A DNA stretch of 38,636 nucleotides from positions 1 through 38,636 of the forward strand of contig JAFGRD010000025.1 in NCBI GenBank assembly GCA_016935315.1, given 5' to 3'. Positions 18,107 through 27,176 of this stretch are shown here, in pieces. The notes beneath the pieces are model-generated. The model saw only the letters and a program-made list of their open reading frames with translations. It was not told the DNA's origin and ran no database searches. The translations under genes and the position numbers were made by a program. This stretch comes from Pirellulales bacterium. Lineage in GTDB: Bacteria; Planctomycetota; Planctomycetia; Pirellulales; Thermoguttaceae. How positions within the stretch are numbered: the first letter of the stretch is position 1; each line of letters begins with the position of its first letter.

Positions 18107-18140
18107 TTGCCGACCCCATATGGCATCTTAGCAAAGATGC
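18107..18140 (+). promoter_or_regulatory. Possible promoter and hairpin upstream of the DUF1080 gene
   Basis: TTGCCG (18107-18112) and TAGCAA (18129-18134) have a 16-nt spacer, a poor match. A 7-bp inverted repeat, GCATCTT-AGCA-AAGATGC (18123-18140), overlaps the putative -10. It may be an operator or a leader hairpin. Confidence 0.25.
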
Positions 18141-18189
18141 GTATTGGTGAACGGTCGTCGGGACAAACGCTTTGGGAGGAACCGGGACG

Positions 18190-19143
18190 ATGATTGACAA
18201 GCAACGAACCTGTTACGCCGAGAATCGATGGCGAAGGGACGCCCGCCCCTTTTTACGCCGGGCTGGCCTGGCGACCATGCTGCTGGCCTTGCTGGGTGTC
18301 CTGTTGTTCGGCCAGCCAATCGCCGCCGGCCCGCAACAGACCTCCGATTCCGGCGCCAACGCGTCGGCCAGCCCCAGCGACACAGCCCCCGCTCCGGCGG
18401 ACGCGGCGACCGAGACGGCCAAGGCTGCGTGCTGCCCGGTCTGCAAGCCGTCTCGCCTGCGATGCGGCGTGCTTCGGGCGAGGCTTCGCAATCTGTGCCG
18501 GCCCTGTTGCTGCCCTCCGTGCCGCCACCGCTCGGAGCCGGCCGCCGAGAAGCCCGATCCCTACGCCTGGCAGGATCTATTCGACGGCAAGACGCTCGAA
18601 GGCTGGAAGGTACCCGAGTTCGGCGGCGAGGGCGAAGTCCACATCGACGACGGCGCAATCGTGCTCGAGATGGGCAGCGAGATGACGGGAATCGTCTACG
18701 TCGGCGGCGAAGTGCCTCGGGAGAATTACGAATTCGCCTGGGAAGGCGCGCGGCTGGACGGCATCGACTTCTTCGCTACGGCCACCTTTCCCGTCGGCAA
18801 GGACGAGTGCTCGCTGGTGACGGGGGGCTGGGGTGGCATGGTCGTGGGAATCTCGAGCGTCGACTTCTACTACGCCGACGACAACGTGACCACCACCTTC
18901 CACGAATTCAAGGACAAGCAGTGGTACAAGTTTCGCGTTCGCGTTACGACCGGGAAGATCGAGGCATGGATCGATGGCGAACAGGTGGTCGATTTGGAGC
19001 GGGAAGGCCGCAAAATCGGCTACCACGACGCCGTGTACTTGTGCCGCCCGCTGGGCATCTCCGCCTGGGTGACCAAGGGCGGTGTGCGGAACATCCGCCT
19101 TCGCAAGCTGCCGCCGTCGGATTCCCCGCCTTTCCACCCATAA
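18190..19143 (+). CDS. DUF1080 (3-keto-disaccharide hydrolase-like) protein with Cys-rich linker
   Basis: The 317-residue protein begins with a basic segment and one hydrophobic helix (about 25-45), a signal peptide or membrane anchor. An Ala/Pro/Ser-rich stretch follows, then a very unusual cluster of nine cysteines in 31 residues (81, 82, 85, 92, 103, 106, 107, 108, 111). Residues about 125-310 form a concanavalin-like DUF1080 domain: DLFDGKTLEGW, FFATATFPVG, GGWGGMVVGISS and VRVTTGKIEAWIDG. Some DUF1080 proteins hydrolyse 3-keto-glycosides; activity here is not established. The ATG follows GGGAGGA by 9 nt, so the in-frame TTG at 18172 is less likely. The domain is homologous to the C-terminus of the 21809 protein. 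Its last codons and stop lie in a dispersed repeat. Confidence 0.85.
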   Translation: MIDKQRTCYAENRWRRDARPFLRRAGLATMLLALLGVLLFGQPIAAGPQQTSDSGANASASPSDTAPAPADAATETAKAACCPVCKPSRLRCGVLRARLRNLCRPCCCPPCRHRSEPAAEKPDPYAWQDLFDGKTLEGWKVPEFGGEGEVHIDDGAIVLEMGSEMTGIVYVGGEVPRENYEFAWEGARLDGIDFFATATFPVGKDECSLVTGGWGGMVVGISSVDFYYADDNVTTTFHEFKDKQWYKFRVRVTTGKIEAWIDGEQVVDLEREGRKIGYHDAVYLCRPLGISAWVTKGGVRNIRLRKLPPSDSPPFHP

Positions 19144-19176
19144 GAACGCCCAACTTGTTCTTTTACGAGTCCTTAG
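19128..19176 (+). repeat. Dispersed 3'-end repeat, copy 2, between convergent genes
   Basis: The sequence runs from CCGCCTTTCCACCCATAA through GCCCAACTTGTT to TTTTACGAGTCCTTAG. It supplies the plus-gene stop (TAA, 19141-19143) and the minus-gene stop (19173-19175). It is nearly identical to the reverse complement of 38121-38170. Confidence 0.8.
19142..19164. terminator. Weak hairpin between convergent genes
   Basis: AAGAAC and GTTCTT pair around a 9-nt loop and are followed by TT. In the repeat copy at 38121 the stem is AAGAAT/ATTCTT, a compensatory change, which supports a folded element. It could end transcripts from both sides. Confidence 0.4.
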
Positions 19177-21623
19177 CCGCCGATCTCCCTTAGCATTCGC
19201 CGGATTTCCTCGACGGCGGCCGTTGCATCGTCGGGCACGATCTCCAGTGCGGCGCGCAACTCGGCGACGGCTTGCTGCTTCTGGCCGCGCCCGCTCAGCG
19301 CGAGGGCCAGGACGATGCGGGCACGGACCATATTGGGCCAGATTCTCAGCACGGATCGACAGTGCTTGACTGCCTGATCGTACTTTCCCTGCCGGGTCAG
19401 GGCGTAGGCCAAATTGACGTGTGCCTTGAGGTATTTCGGATCGATCCGCAACGCCTGCTCGTAGTGGCGGACCGCTTGGTCGAGCTGCCCGGGAATCCGC
19501 AGCAACACGTTGCCCAGATTGTAGTGTGCCACGGCCGAGTGGGGCTTCAGCTCCAGGAGGTCCAGGTACTGTAGACGGGCTTCCTCGGGGCGGCCGAGCT
19601 TCGTCAACGCCTCGCCCAATTGCAGGCGCGTGGCCACGTGGTTCGGGTTCAGTTCAACGGCCTTGCGCAGGTGCCCGACGGCGCGGGCGGTCTCTTCGCG
19701 CTCGGCCAAGAGCATTCCCAGGTAGAAGTGTGCCAGGCAGTGGTCGAAGTTGATTCGCAGAGCGGCCTTCAGGTGACGCTCGGCCGCCGCCACTTCTCCC
19801 ATCCGCCAGCAGGCGTCGGCCATCTGGCAGCGCACGTCGGCGTCGGAGAGGTCCGGCACCATCGCCGGATGGTCTGCAACCGGCGAATCCGTCGCGGCCG
19901 CCACGATCAGGCCTGGAAAGCGGCTCCAATCGTCCGGCGGGGCGGCGAAGTCGTGGATGGGCAGCTCCGGCTTCCAGGTATAGCCCCAGTACGGCGCGAT
20001 CGGCCGTTTCAGCTCGTACGAATCCGCTCCCCGCAGGAACAACAGTTCGCCCAGCTTTTGGCGAAGGTGGGGCACGGCCACCACGAGAACCTCCGGCCGC
20101 GCCCGCTCGACAAACAAGTAGTCGGGCAACTGCTTTAACAGATCGGGACGGACTGGTTTCGCTTCGGTCAACTGGTCGCAATAGTGCAGCTGGGGAACGT
20201 AGAACATCGCCGGATAGGCCAGGTACGGTGGCCAGATTCGGACGGTCGTCCCGGCGGGAAGCTCCTTCAAGAAGGCTATCATCGCCTTGTTGCCCGTCTG
20301 GTAGTCGTCGAAAACCTCGCACCAGTATCGATACCAGATCGGCGGCCACGACGGGTTGGTCTCGTCGGCCCGGTCCGCCAGGAAGCCCAGGTGAAAGAGA
20401 TTCGTGGCCAACAGAATCAGCAACGCCGCGGCGCCCAGCGTCCGGGCCCATCGCCAAAGGATCACCACTCCCAAGGCGCCCAACGCGGCACCGACGGCCA
20501 TCAACGGCACCACGTATCGCATCTCGGCGGTCGGACCGCCCCCCATGTCGGCCGGCGTCAGCAGGGCCGCTACCGCGACATATCCGAGGATCACCGTCAC
20601 CAGGATGACGCCGCGCCGAGCAATCGGGCGCAGCCGCCGAAGCCGTTTGGACTTCTGCGGCAACGGCAGCCAAGGGACGATCAGCACCGGCACCAGGCAC
20701 CAGGGAACAAACTCGTGCGTGCCCAGATCGCGAAAGTACCAGAGGAAGTTGTCCCGGGCGTGCGGCCAGTAGGGTACTTCCGTTCCGCTGTCGTAGAAGG
20801 CGTCCTTGACCAGGTAGTCGGCCGAGAAGGGATTGGCCGCAATCCATGTGTGGAGCCCGTAAGACACGGTAACCAGGGCGATCCATCCCAACAGCACGTA
20901 CTGAGTCGGCTGTCGATAACGCCGATCGAAAAAGAACAGCGGCAACGTGACCAGCGCCGCCGCCGCGTTCAGGTAGTGGGTCGAAAGCAGCAGCAACACG
21001 GCCGTCGCGGCGCCGGCAAAGCGGCACAGCAGTCGGCCGTCGAGCCGACGGCTCCGGGGCACCAGGGCGCGCGTCGTTTCCGGGGTCCAGAACATCCATA
21101 CCAGGACGGTGAGCGTGACGCCCAGAGCATAGTAGCGACAGTTGCGAATGAACAGCAGGTACGCCGGACTGAGGGCAAGGATCAGCGGCGGCAGATACCA
21201 GGGAAAACGCCGCCCGAGAAAACGCCGCAGCCATAGGGCCAACAGCCCCACGCCTGCCACGCCGGTGAGCACAAACGGGATGCGGCCGCCGAAGGTGGTC
21301 TCGCCGCAGAAGAGCATGCCCAACGCGGCCACATAAGCAGGCAATGCCGGAACGCGCAGCTCCTTGCCCAGGTCGTCGCCCAACGATCCACCGTAGGAAT
21401 AGCCCAACAGGTTCGTCCCGTCCCAAGCGGTCAACCGGTGGAATTTCAGGAGGTTTCGGGCGTAGATGGCCGTATTGGCCTCGTCGTCCCAGAAGATCTG
21501 GTTGTCCAAGCCGGCAACACCGAATCCGGTGGCCAGCGACATGGCCGCGACGACGGCACCGACACGCAAGACGCGCCGACGGCGAAGAAGCCCCTCCGCG
21601 CGTGCAGCTATCCCATTCTCCAT
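19173..21623 (-). CDS. GT39-like polytopic membrane protein with TPR tail
   Basis: The 816-residue protein has many hydrophobic helices in residues about 20-450. Its N-terminal loop carries a WDDE motif (45-48), as in GT39/PMT_2-type glycosyltransferases that use lipid-linked sugars. A periplasmic-type segment follows, and residues about 590-816 contain six or seven TPR repeats, such as AHYNLGNVLL and AHVNLAYALTRQGKYDQAVKH. The protein may transfer a sugar to an exported acceptor, with the TPRs binding a partner. The ATG at 21623 fits the promoter 34 nt upstream; an upstream in-frame extension is not supported. The gene is divergent from another membrane/TPR gene. Its stop codon lies in the dispersed repeat. 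Confidence 0.8.
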   Translation of the reverse strand: MENGIAARAEGLLRRRRVLRVGAVVAAMSLATGFGVAGLDNQIFWDDEANTAIYARNLLKFHRLTAWDGTNLLGYSYGGSLGDDLGKELRVPALPAYVAALGMLFCGETTFGGRIPFVLTGVAGVGLLALWLRRFLGRRFPWYLPPLILALSPAYLLFIRNCRYYALGVTLTVLVWMFWTPETTRALVPRSRRLDGRLLCRFAGAATAVLLLLSTHYLNAAAALVTLPLFFFDRRYRQPTQYVLLGWIALVTVSYGLHTWIAANPFSADYLVKDAFYDSGTEVPYWPHARDNFLWYFRDLGTHEFVPWCLVPVLIVPWLPLPQKSKRLRRLRPIARRGVILVTVILGYVAVAALLTPADMGGGPTAEMRYVVPLMAVGAALGALGVVILWRWARTLGAAALLILLATNLFHLGFLADRADETNPSWPPIWYRYWCEVFDDYQTGNKAMIAFLKELPAGTTVRIWPPYLAYPAMFYVPQLHYCDQLTEAKPVRPDLLKQLPDYLFVERARPEVLVVAVPHLRQKLGELLFLRGADSYELKRPIAPYWGYTWKPELPIHDFAAPPDDWSRFPGLIVAAATDSPVADHPAMVPDLSDADVRCQMADACWRMGEVAAAERHLKAALRINFDHCLAHFYLGMLLAEREETARAVGHLRKAVELNPNHVATRLQLGEALTKLGRPEEARLQYLDLLELKPHSAVAHYNLGNVLLRIPGQLDQAVRHYEQALRIDPKYLKAHVNLAYALTRQGKYDQAVKHCRSVLRIWPNMVRARIVLALALSGRGQKQQAVAELRAALEIVPDDATAAVEEIRRMLREIGG

Positions 21624-21663
21624 GGACTCATCTCGCCGAAGACGCACAACGGACCGTCTTTCG

Positions 21664-21692
21664 AGCCTATACGGGTCCGCTCCGATTGTCAA
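21664..21692 (-). promoter_or_regulatory. Promoter of the GT39-like gene, shared -35 region
   Basis: A perfect TTGACA (-35, 21687-21692) is followed after 17 nt by TAGGCT (21664-21669), a weak -10. The -35 bases overlap the -35 of the divergent plus-strand promoter. Confidence 0.45.
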
Positions 21693-21714
21693 CGCTTTGC
21701 AGCGGGGATAGGAT
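21686..21714 (+). promoter_or_regulatory. Promoter of the membrane/TPR/DUF1080 gene, shared -35 region
   Basis: TTGTCA (21686-21691) and TAGGAT (21709-21714) have a 17-nt spacer. The -35 overlaps the TTGACA of the opposite promoter, so the two genes could compete for polymerase or share control. Confidence 0.45.
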
Positions 21715-21808
21715 GATGGTAGACGTTGCCGGCGCAAGCGGGACCGGGGTGACTTGCGGTCGGCAGAAAGCGTCGGCGGGGATTCCTCGAAACCATCACG
21801 GAGCGTCC

Positions 21809-24430
21809 ATGGCCTCTTCAGCCGATCCCACGATGCCGCGTCGGCCATGGGCGGATCTGCTCACCGCGGCTGCCCTCGCCGCCCTGTTGGCAGCGGCCGT
21901 GACGGCCGTCTTCGGCCGGGTTGCCGATTACGGGTTCCTGGCGTGGGACGACACCACACACGTGACCGAGAACCCGTATCTGAATCCCGCCCCGTGGGAG
22001 AGCGTAAAGCACTTTTGGCAGAAGCCTTATTGGGGACTCTATGCTCCGCTGAGCTACACCTTCTTCGCCGCCGAAGCATCGGTTTTTCCCCGGCCCTTGC
22101 CCGACGGCGGCTGGGGGCCGAACCCGATGGTCTTCCATCTGGGCAGCCTCTCGCTGCACATCGGCTGCGTTCTGCTGGTGTTCGTGATTCTGCGGCGACT
22201 GTTCCGCCACGATGGGGCTGCCTGTCTCGGGGCGCTGCTGTTCGGCTTGCACCCGGTACAAGTGGAGTCGGTGGCATGGATTTCGGAGACCCGCGGCCTG
22301 CTCTGCGGGCTGTTTTCGCTGCTGGCCCTTTGGCAGTACCTGGGCTACGCGGACACGTCGCAACCTGGCAGCAGCGCCGCAGTTCGCTATGCCCTCGCCA
22401 CAGTGTGCTTCGTGCTGGCGTTGTTGTGCAAGCCCGCGGCGGTGGCCCTGCCGTTGCTGGTTGCCGTGCTGGATTTCGGTGTCTTGCAGCGGTCGGTGCG
22501 CCGGGTGTTGTCGGCGGTGGGCCCGTGGCTGCTTGTGGCGGCTGCGTGGGTGCTGATCACGAAGATGCAGCAGCCGGACCGGCAATTGCCGTTCGTCTCG
22601 CCGCTCTGGGCGCGACCGCTGCTGGCCGGCGACGCGCTGGCCTTCTATGCCACGAAGCTGGTTGTCCCCTGGCCGCTGGGACCGGACTACGGGCGTTCTC
22701 CCGAGTGGGTCATGCGGCAAGGGGGCTTCTATGTCGCCTGGCTGTTGCCGGCGATCTTGTTAGCGATTCTGGGATGGTTGAAGCACCGTCGGATCTGGCT
22801 GACCGCCGCGGGTGTCTCGATCGCTTGGGTCCTGCCGGTGCTGGGACTGGTGCCATTTGTCTTTCAACGGGTTTCCACGGTTGCCGATCGCTACCTGTAC
22901 CTCGTGCTGTTGGGCCCGGCCCTGGCGCTAAGCTGGCTACTGGCACGCCACTGGAATCGCCGCACCGTGGTCCCGACATCTTGCCTGCTCGGCCTGCTGG
23001 CGATTCTCAGCTTCGTCCAGACCGGATATTGGCGCGACAACGACGCCTTGCTGAATCAGGCGATGCAAGTCAACCCGCACAGCGGAGTGATGCGACAGCT
23101 CCGGGGTTTCCTGTTGACGAGACAGCGGGAATATGGCCGAGCCATCGCGCTGCTGCGCGAGACCGTCGAGGATCACCCGCAACTGGTGGAAGCACACCTC
23201 GGCCTGGCGGCGGCCCTAACGGCCGACGGCCAGGCCGAGGAAGCAATCGATGCGCTGAAGAAGGCCGCGAGGCGATTCCCCCGCGAGCCGTTGGTCGAGA
23301 GCGAACTGGGCGTCATCTTGGCCGGGCAAGGGGCGCTGGACGAGGCGGAGGGGCATTATCGACGGGCGCTGCAAATCGATCCGCACTGCGTTCGGGCCCA
23401 TTTGACCTGGGGCAAACTGCTGTTGGATCGCGGCCAGCCGGCAGCGGCGGTCGAGCATTTCCGCAAGGCGCTCGATGTGGTCCCCAACCACGTGGCGGCG
23501 CGCGTCAATCTGGCCGTGGCGCTCCAGGCGTTGAACCGACCGGACGAAGCACGCTATCATTACCTCCGCGCGATCCAGCTCCGTCCCCACTGGCCGGTGG
23601 CGCATTACAACCTCGCGAACCTCCTGCGATTGCAGGGGGCCGCCGACGAGGCCGTGCGGCATTATCGGGCGGCCCTGAAGGCCGATCCGGATTACGTCGC
23701 CGCCCGCATCAACCTGGGGACCACGCTGCTCGAACAAGGCACGACGGCCGAGGCACGCGACCATCTCCGCCGGGCCCTCGCCCAGGTGCCGCCCGATTCG
23801 CCGGAGGCCAGACAGATTCGCGATCTGCTGCCGCAGCAAGACCAATGGAGAAGCCTGTTCGACGGCAAGCAGCTCGGCGCGTGGCAAGTCGTCGAGTACT
23901 TCGATTTCATCCACCATGGCCAGGTCGAGGTGAAAGAGGGCACGCTCGTGTTGGGCCGGGGCAAGCCGGGAACGGCCGTCCGCTACACCGGCGAGGTCCC
24001 GGAAATCGACTACGAGATCTCGCTTCAGGCGATGCGGGTCGACGGCGAGGACTTCTTCTGCGGCATGACGTTTCCCGTGGGCCGCTCGGCGCTGACGCTG
24101 ATCGTCGGCGGCTGGCGCGGCCCCGTCGTGGGCCTCTCGTGCATCGACGGCGAGCCGGCGGTGGACAACGAGACGTGCTTCTATCAGGACTTCCAGAAGC
24201 TGCGATGGTACGCCATTCGCCTGCGGGTCCAGCGGGAGAGGATTCAGGTCTGGATCGACGAGGAGAGAGTGGTCGACCTGCCGACACACGACCGCGAGTT
24301 CACCATCTGGTTCGAGCCGGAAACGGCCCTGCCGCTGAGCATCGCCACTTGGGATACAACCGGCGCGCTGCGAGATATCCGTGTGCGGCCCTGCCGGGAG
24401 CATCTCGACCCGTCGCAGAGCCCGGATTGA
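21809..24430 (+). CDS. Membrane glycosyltransferase-like/TPR/DUF1080 fusion protein
   Basis: The 873-residue protein joins three modules. Residues about 15-400 are a polytopic membrane domain with AWDD (45-48) in the first loop and [11 protein letters not shown], the pattern of TMTC/PMT-like O-glycosyltransferases. Residues about 410-670 hold seven or so TPR repeats ([20 protein letters not shown] and similar). Residues about 679-873 form a DUF1080 domain: [35 protein letters not shown] and [14 protein letters not shown]. That domain is clearly homologous to the DUF1080 protein at 18190. The start ATG follows CGGAG by 5 nt; upstream in-frame codons have no such site. It may bind or modify exported glycoproteins. 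The reaction is unknown. Confidence 0.85.
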   Translation: MASSADPTMPRRPWADLLTAAALAALLAAAVTAVFGRVADYGFLAWDDTTHVTENPYLNPAPWESVKHFWQKPYWGLYAPLSYTFFAAEASVFPRPLPDGGWGPNPMVFHLGSLSLHIGCVLLVFVILRRLFRHDGAACLGALLFGLHPVQVESVAWISETRGLLCGLFSLLALWQYLGYADTSQPGSSAAVRYALATVCFVLALLCKPAAVALPLLVAVLDFGVLQRSVRRVLSAVGPWLLVAAAWVLITKMQQPDRQLPFVSPLWARPLLAGDALAFYATKLVVPWPLGPDYGRSPEWVMRQGGFYVAWLLPAILLAILGWLKHRRIWLTAAGVSIAWVLPVLGLVPFVFQRVSTVADRYLYLVLLGPALALSWLLARHWNRRTVVPTSCLLGLLAILSFVQTGYWRDNDALLNQAMQVNPHSGVMRQLRGFLLTRQREYGRAIALLRETVEDHPQLVEAHLGLAAALTADGQAEEAIDALKKAARRFPREPLVESELGVILAGQGALDEAEGHYRRALQIDPHCVRAHLTWGKLLLDRGQPAAAVEHFRKALDVVPNHVAARVNLAVALQALNRPDEARYHYLRAIQLRPHWPVAHYNLANLLRLQGAADEAVRHYRAALKADPDYVAARINLGTTLLEQGTTAEARDHLRRALAQVPPDSPEARQIRDLLPQQDQWRSLFDGKQLGAWQVVEYFDFIHHGQVEVKEGTLVLGRGKPGTAVRYTGEVPEIDYEISLQAMRVDGEDFFCGMTFPVGRSALTLIVGGWRGPVVGLSCIDGEPAVDNETCFYQDFQKLRWYAIRLRVQRERIQVWIDEERVVDLPTHDREFTIWFEPETALPLSIATWDTTGALRDIRVRPCREHLDPSQSPD

Positions 24431-24520
24431 CCTGGAACCGAGAACGCATCTTGGATCGCGAACGTGTTTTGGACAACGAGCCCGCCCCACGGCAAGGGGC
24501 TGGACAAACCTCGCCGTAGC

Positions 24521-24549
24521 TTGCATCCGCGTGCCGCCTTGGGTATCGT
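24521..24549 (+). promoter_or_regulatory. Possible promoter of the esterase gene
   Basis: TTGCAT (24521-24526) and TATCGT (24544-24549) are 17 nt apart. The leader before the start codon would be about 85 nt. Confidence 0.4.
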
Positions 24550-24638
24550 GGTGGCATGTAGGTTATCGTTCGCTGGCGCCCGATTGTCACTTTATGCCGT
24601 CGCAGAGGGTCGCTCGTCCGACTGCTCTTGGCAGGGAG

Positions 24639-25937
24639 ATGTTCACCGTGTGTTGTCCGAGAATGTTGTCCGTACTGGCCGGTGTGTTCCTGTTGGCTTT
24701 GGCGTGTGCGGCCGCGGCATGTGCTGCGGATGCGAACTACGACGAGAGCAAGGTGCCCGCCTATACGCTTCCCGACCCCCTGGTGCTCTCCGATGGTCAA
24801 CGAGTTGCCGACGCGGCGACGTGGCGCTCGCGCCGCCGTGGCGAAATCCTTCGCTTGTTCGAGCAGCATGTCTACGGTGCGGCGCCTGGGCGGCCCGCCG
24901 CCATGACCTTTGACGTGCGATCGGCGACCGCCGACGCCCTGGGCGGCAAAGCCACACGCAAGGAGGTCTCCGTCCGCTTCACCGGCGCCGAGGACGGCCC
25001 GGCCATGGACATCCTGATCTATCTGCCCAACGCCGCCGAGAAACCGTCGCCGATATTCCTGGGGTTGAATTTCGCCGGCAACCACACCATCCATAGCGAT
25101 CCGGGCATCACGCTTTCCGATCGATGGATGCGGGACAATCCGAACTACAACGTCGCCGATCATCGCGCCACCGAGCAATCACGGGGCAAAGCCCGTGGCC
25201 GCTGGCCGGTGGAGATGATCCTCGATCGCGGGTACGGTCTGGCGACGGTCTACTACGGCGACATCGACCCGGATTTCGACGACGGCTTTCAGAACGGCGT
25301 ACACCCCGCGTTCTACAAGCAGGGACAGACGCGACCCGAACCGGATCAATGGGGCTCCATCGCCGCGTGGGCCTGGGGATTGAGCCGGGCCATGGACTAT
25401 CTCGAGACCGATGTCGACGTCGACCATCGCCACGTGGCGGTCATGGGCCACTCGCGATTGGGAAAGACGGCGCTTTGGGCAGGGGCGCGGGATGAGCGTT
25501 TTGCGTTGACGATTTCCAACGATTCGGGCTGCGGCGGAGCTGCACTCAGCCGGCGCCGGTTCGGCGAGACGGTCGGCCGCATCAACACGTCCTTCCCGCA
25601 TTGGTTCTGCGGCAACTTCAAAAGGTACAACAACCGCGAGGACGAGTTGCCGGTCGACCAGCACATGCTGCTTGCCCTGATTGCGCCGCGACCCGTCTAC
25701 GTGGCCAGCGCGGAGGAGGACCGCTGGGCCGATCCCCGAGGCGAGTTCCTTGCCGCGAAGGGGGCCGACCCCGTCTATCGCCTGCTGGGCACTGATGGCC
25801 TGCCTGCGAAAGACATGCCCAAAATCGAGCGACCGGCGGTCGGCACGATCGGGTATCACGTCCGTCGCGGCAAGCACGACGTGACCGACTACGACTGGCA
25901 GCGATACCTGGACTTCGCCGACCGGCACTTCAAGTAA
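24639..25937 (+). CDS. Secreted CE15-like glucuronoyl esterase (alpha/beta hydrolase)
   Basis: The 432-residue protein (counted from ATG 24639) has a hydrophobic signal peptide to about residue 30, followed by an alpha/beta-hydrolase domain. [14 protein letters not shown] (270-283) corresponds to the GCSRxGKGA motif of CE15 4-O-methyl-glucuronoyl methylesterases, with Ser272 as nucleophile. FPHWFCGNF and [10 protein letters not shown] (His413) match other conserved CE15 segments. CE15 enzymes cleave ester links between glucuronoxylan and lignin or methanol; some relatives act as acetyl xylan esterases. Start choice is uncertain: AGGGAG lies directly before ATG 24639, but is 9 nt before an in-frame GTG at 24648, which is then the better spaced start. 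The mature protein is unaffected. Confidence 0.87.
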   Translation: MFTVCCPRMLSVLAGVFLLALACAAAACAADANYDESKVPAYTLPDPLVLSDGQRVADAATWRSRRRGEILRLFEQHVYGAAPGRPAAMTFDVRSATADALGGKATRKEVSVRFTGAEDGPAMDILIYLPNAAEKPSPIFLGLNFAGNHTIHSDPGITLSDRWMRDNPNYNVADHRATEQSRGKARGRWPVEMILDRGYGLATVYYGDIDPDFDDGFQNGVHPAFYKQGQTRPEPDQWGSIAAWAWGLSRAMDYLETDVDVDHRHVAVMGHSRLGKTALWAGARDERFALTISNDSGCGGAALSRRRFGETVGRINTSFPHWFCGNFKRYNNREDELPVDQHMLLALIAPRPVYVASAEEDRWADPRGEFLAAKGADPVYRLLGTDGLPAKDMPKIERPAVGTIGYHVRRGKHDVTDYDWQRYLDFADRHFK

Positions 25938-26134
25938 TCGCCACTGGGGAGCAGAATCGCCGCTCGGCAGTTCGCGCCGCACGCGGCGACACCCCGCCTC
26001 CGGTCATCGGGGCAACGCTGCAACGTTATCGCCGCAACCTGCTGGAGTGACGAGACTTACCGAATTCCATAGGTGGCACGAGCATGCTGATCGGCCCAAG
26101 GAAGAGCGACTGGCCGTAGTGGCTTGGGGACCGC

Positions 26135-26163
26135 TTTGGTATCCTTCGCGAAGGTGATATCAT
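26135..26163 (+). promoter_or_regulatory. Promoter with palindrome in the spacer
   Basis: TTTGGT (26135-26140) and TATCAT (26158-26163) are 17 nt apart. The spacer contains a perfect 12-bp palindrome, CCTTCGCGAAGG (26143-26154), a plausible operator. The start codon of the TIM-barrel gene is about 56 nt downstream. Confidence 0.45.
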
Positions 26164-26219
26164 GGCGTCGATATCAACTGCCTGGCCCGGAGTCGGCAAG
26201 CCAACAGCAGGAGTCGAGC

Positions 26220-27119
26220 ATGAGGCACTTCCGAGTTGCTGAATTATGTGTGCTGGTCGCGGCGTGGTTTCAAGGCGATATTCTCGATGCTGCCGAGACG
26301 GCACGGGAGCGCCCGCCGCTGTTCGCCCTTTGCCATGACATGCAGGACGCCAGGCAGCGAACTCCGGCGCAGCAGGCAGAAATGCTTGCCGCGCTGGGGT
26401 TCGACGGTGTCGCGCATCTCTGGTTCAGTGGCGTTGAAGAACGTCTGAAGACGATCGACCGGCAGGGGCTGAGACTGTTCCAAATCTACGAACGGGTCAA
26501 CCTGGCCGCATCGCCCGCCTACGACAAGGAGCGTTTCGCGGAAGTGCTCCCGTTGCTGAAAGGGCGTGATATCCAGATCGCGTTGCTTCTGACCGGCGGT
26601 CGCGCTTCGGACCCATCCCTCGATGACCGAGCGGCGGCAATTCTCCGGGAGATGGCTGACAAGGCAGCGGGCTATGGCGTCTCGCTGGTAGTCTATCCCC
26701 ACCGAGCCAACTGGGCGGAGACGGTCGATGACGGCATTCGGGTTGCCAAGAAGGTCGACCGCAAGAACGTGGGCACCATGTTCAATCTGTGCCATTGGGC
26801 CATAGTCGACCAGGAGGAGGATCTCCAGGCGCTCCTCACACGTGCCATGCCACACCTTCTCTGTGTCACCATCAATGGCAGCGATTCGCCGGCGGCCGTG
26901 AAGACGCCGGAAGGAAAGTGGATTGTGCCGCTTGACGAGGGCGACTACGACGTTCGACGCGTTGTGCAACTTCTGCAAAGCCTGGGCTATCGGGGGGCCA
27001 TCGGCCTGCAATGCTATGGAATCCAGGGCGATGCCCAGACTCACCTGCAACGTTCGATGCGAGTGTGGCGCTCCTGGCACGAGAAGCAGAATCCACCCAT
27101 GCAGGCCGCCGAGCGATAG
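26220..27119 (+). CDS. Secreted xylose-isomerase-like TIM-barrel protein
   Basis: The 299-residue protein matches the sugar phosphate isomerase/epimerase-like (AP_endonuc_2) family in the secreted form common in planctomycetes. A signal peptide spans about residues 1-25. Conserved segments are MLAALGFDGVAHLW, VVYPHRANWAETVDDGIRVAKKVDRKNVG, MFNLCHWAIVD, CVTINGSD and GAIGLQCYGIQGD. Metal ligands of true isomerases appear changed: the expected Glu of the LxxEPH strand is Tyr (VVYPH), and the terminal Glu is in a GLQCY context. Enzymatic activity is therefore uncertain. The ATG follows AGGAG by 6 nt, a strong site. The gene is alone behind its own promoter. Confidence 0.8.
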   Translation: MRHFRVAELCVLVAAWFQGDILDAAETARERPPLFALCHDMQDARQRTPAQQAEMLAALGFDGVAHLWFSGVEERLKTIDRQGLRLFQIYERVNLAASPAYDKERFAEVLPLLKGRDIQIALLLTGGRASDPSLDDRAAAILREMADKAAGYGVSLVVYPHRANWAETVDDGIRVAKKVDRKNVGTMFNLCHWAIVDQEEDLQALLTRAMPHLLCVTINGSDSPAAVKTPEGKWIVPLDEGDYDVRRVVQLLQSLGYRGAIGLQCYGIQGDAQTHLQRSMRVWRSWHEKQNPPMQAAER

Positions 27120-27176
27120 GGTCTGACGCCGCGACTTCAGCGCAGCGCGCACGCATGTTTCGGCGTCCCTCTTAGG

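Noticed and set aside
24440-24475. Imperfect 18-bp tandem repeat after the membrane/TPR/DUF1080 gene
   Set aside because: About 12 of 18 positions match, too weak to interpret.
21754-24519. A 921-codon plus-strand frame overlapping the membrane/TPR/DUF1080 gene
   Set aside because: It is Arg/Gly/Ala-rich without any domain and out of frame with a clearly real gene.
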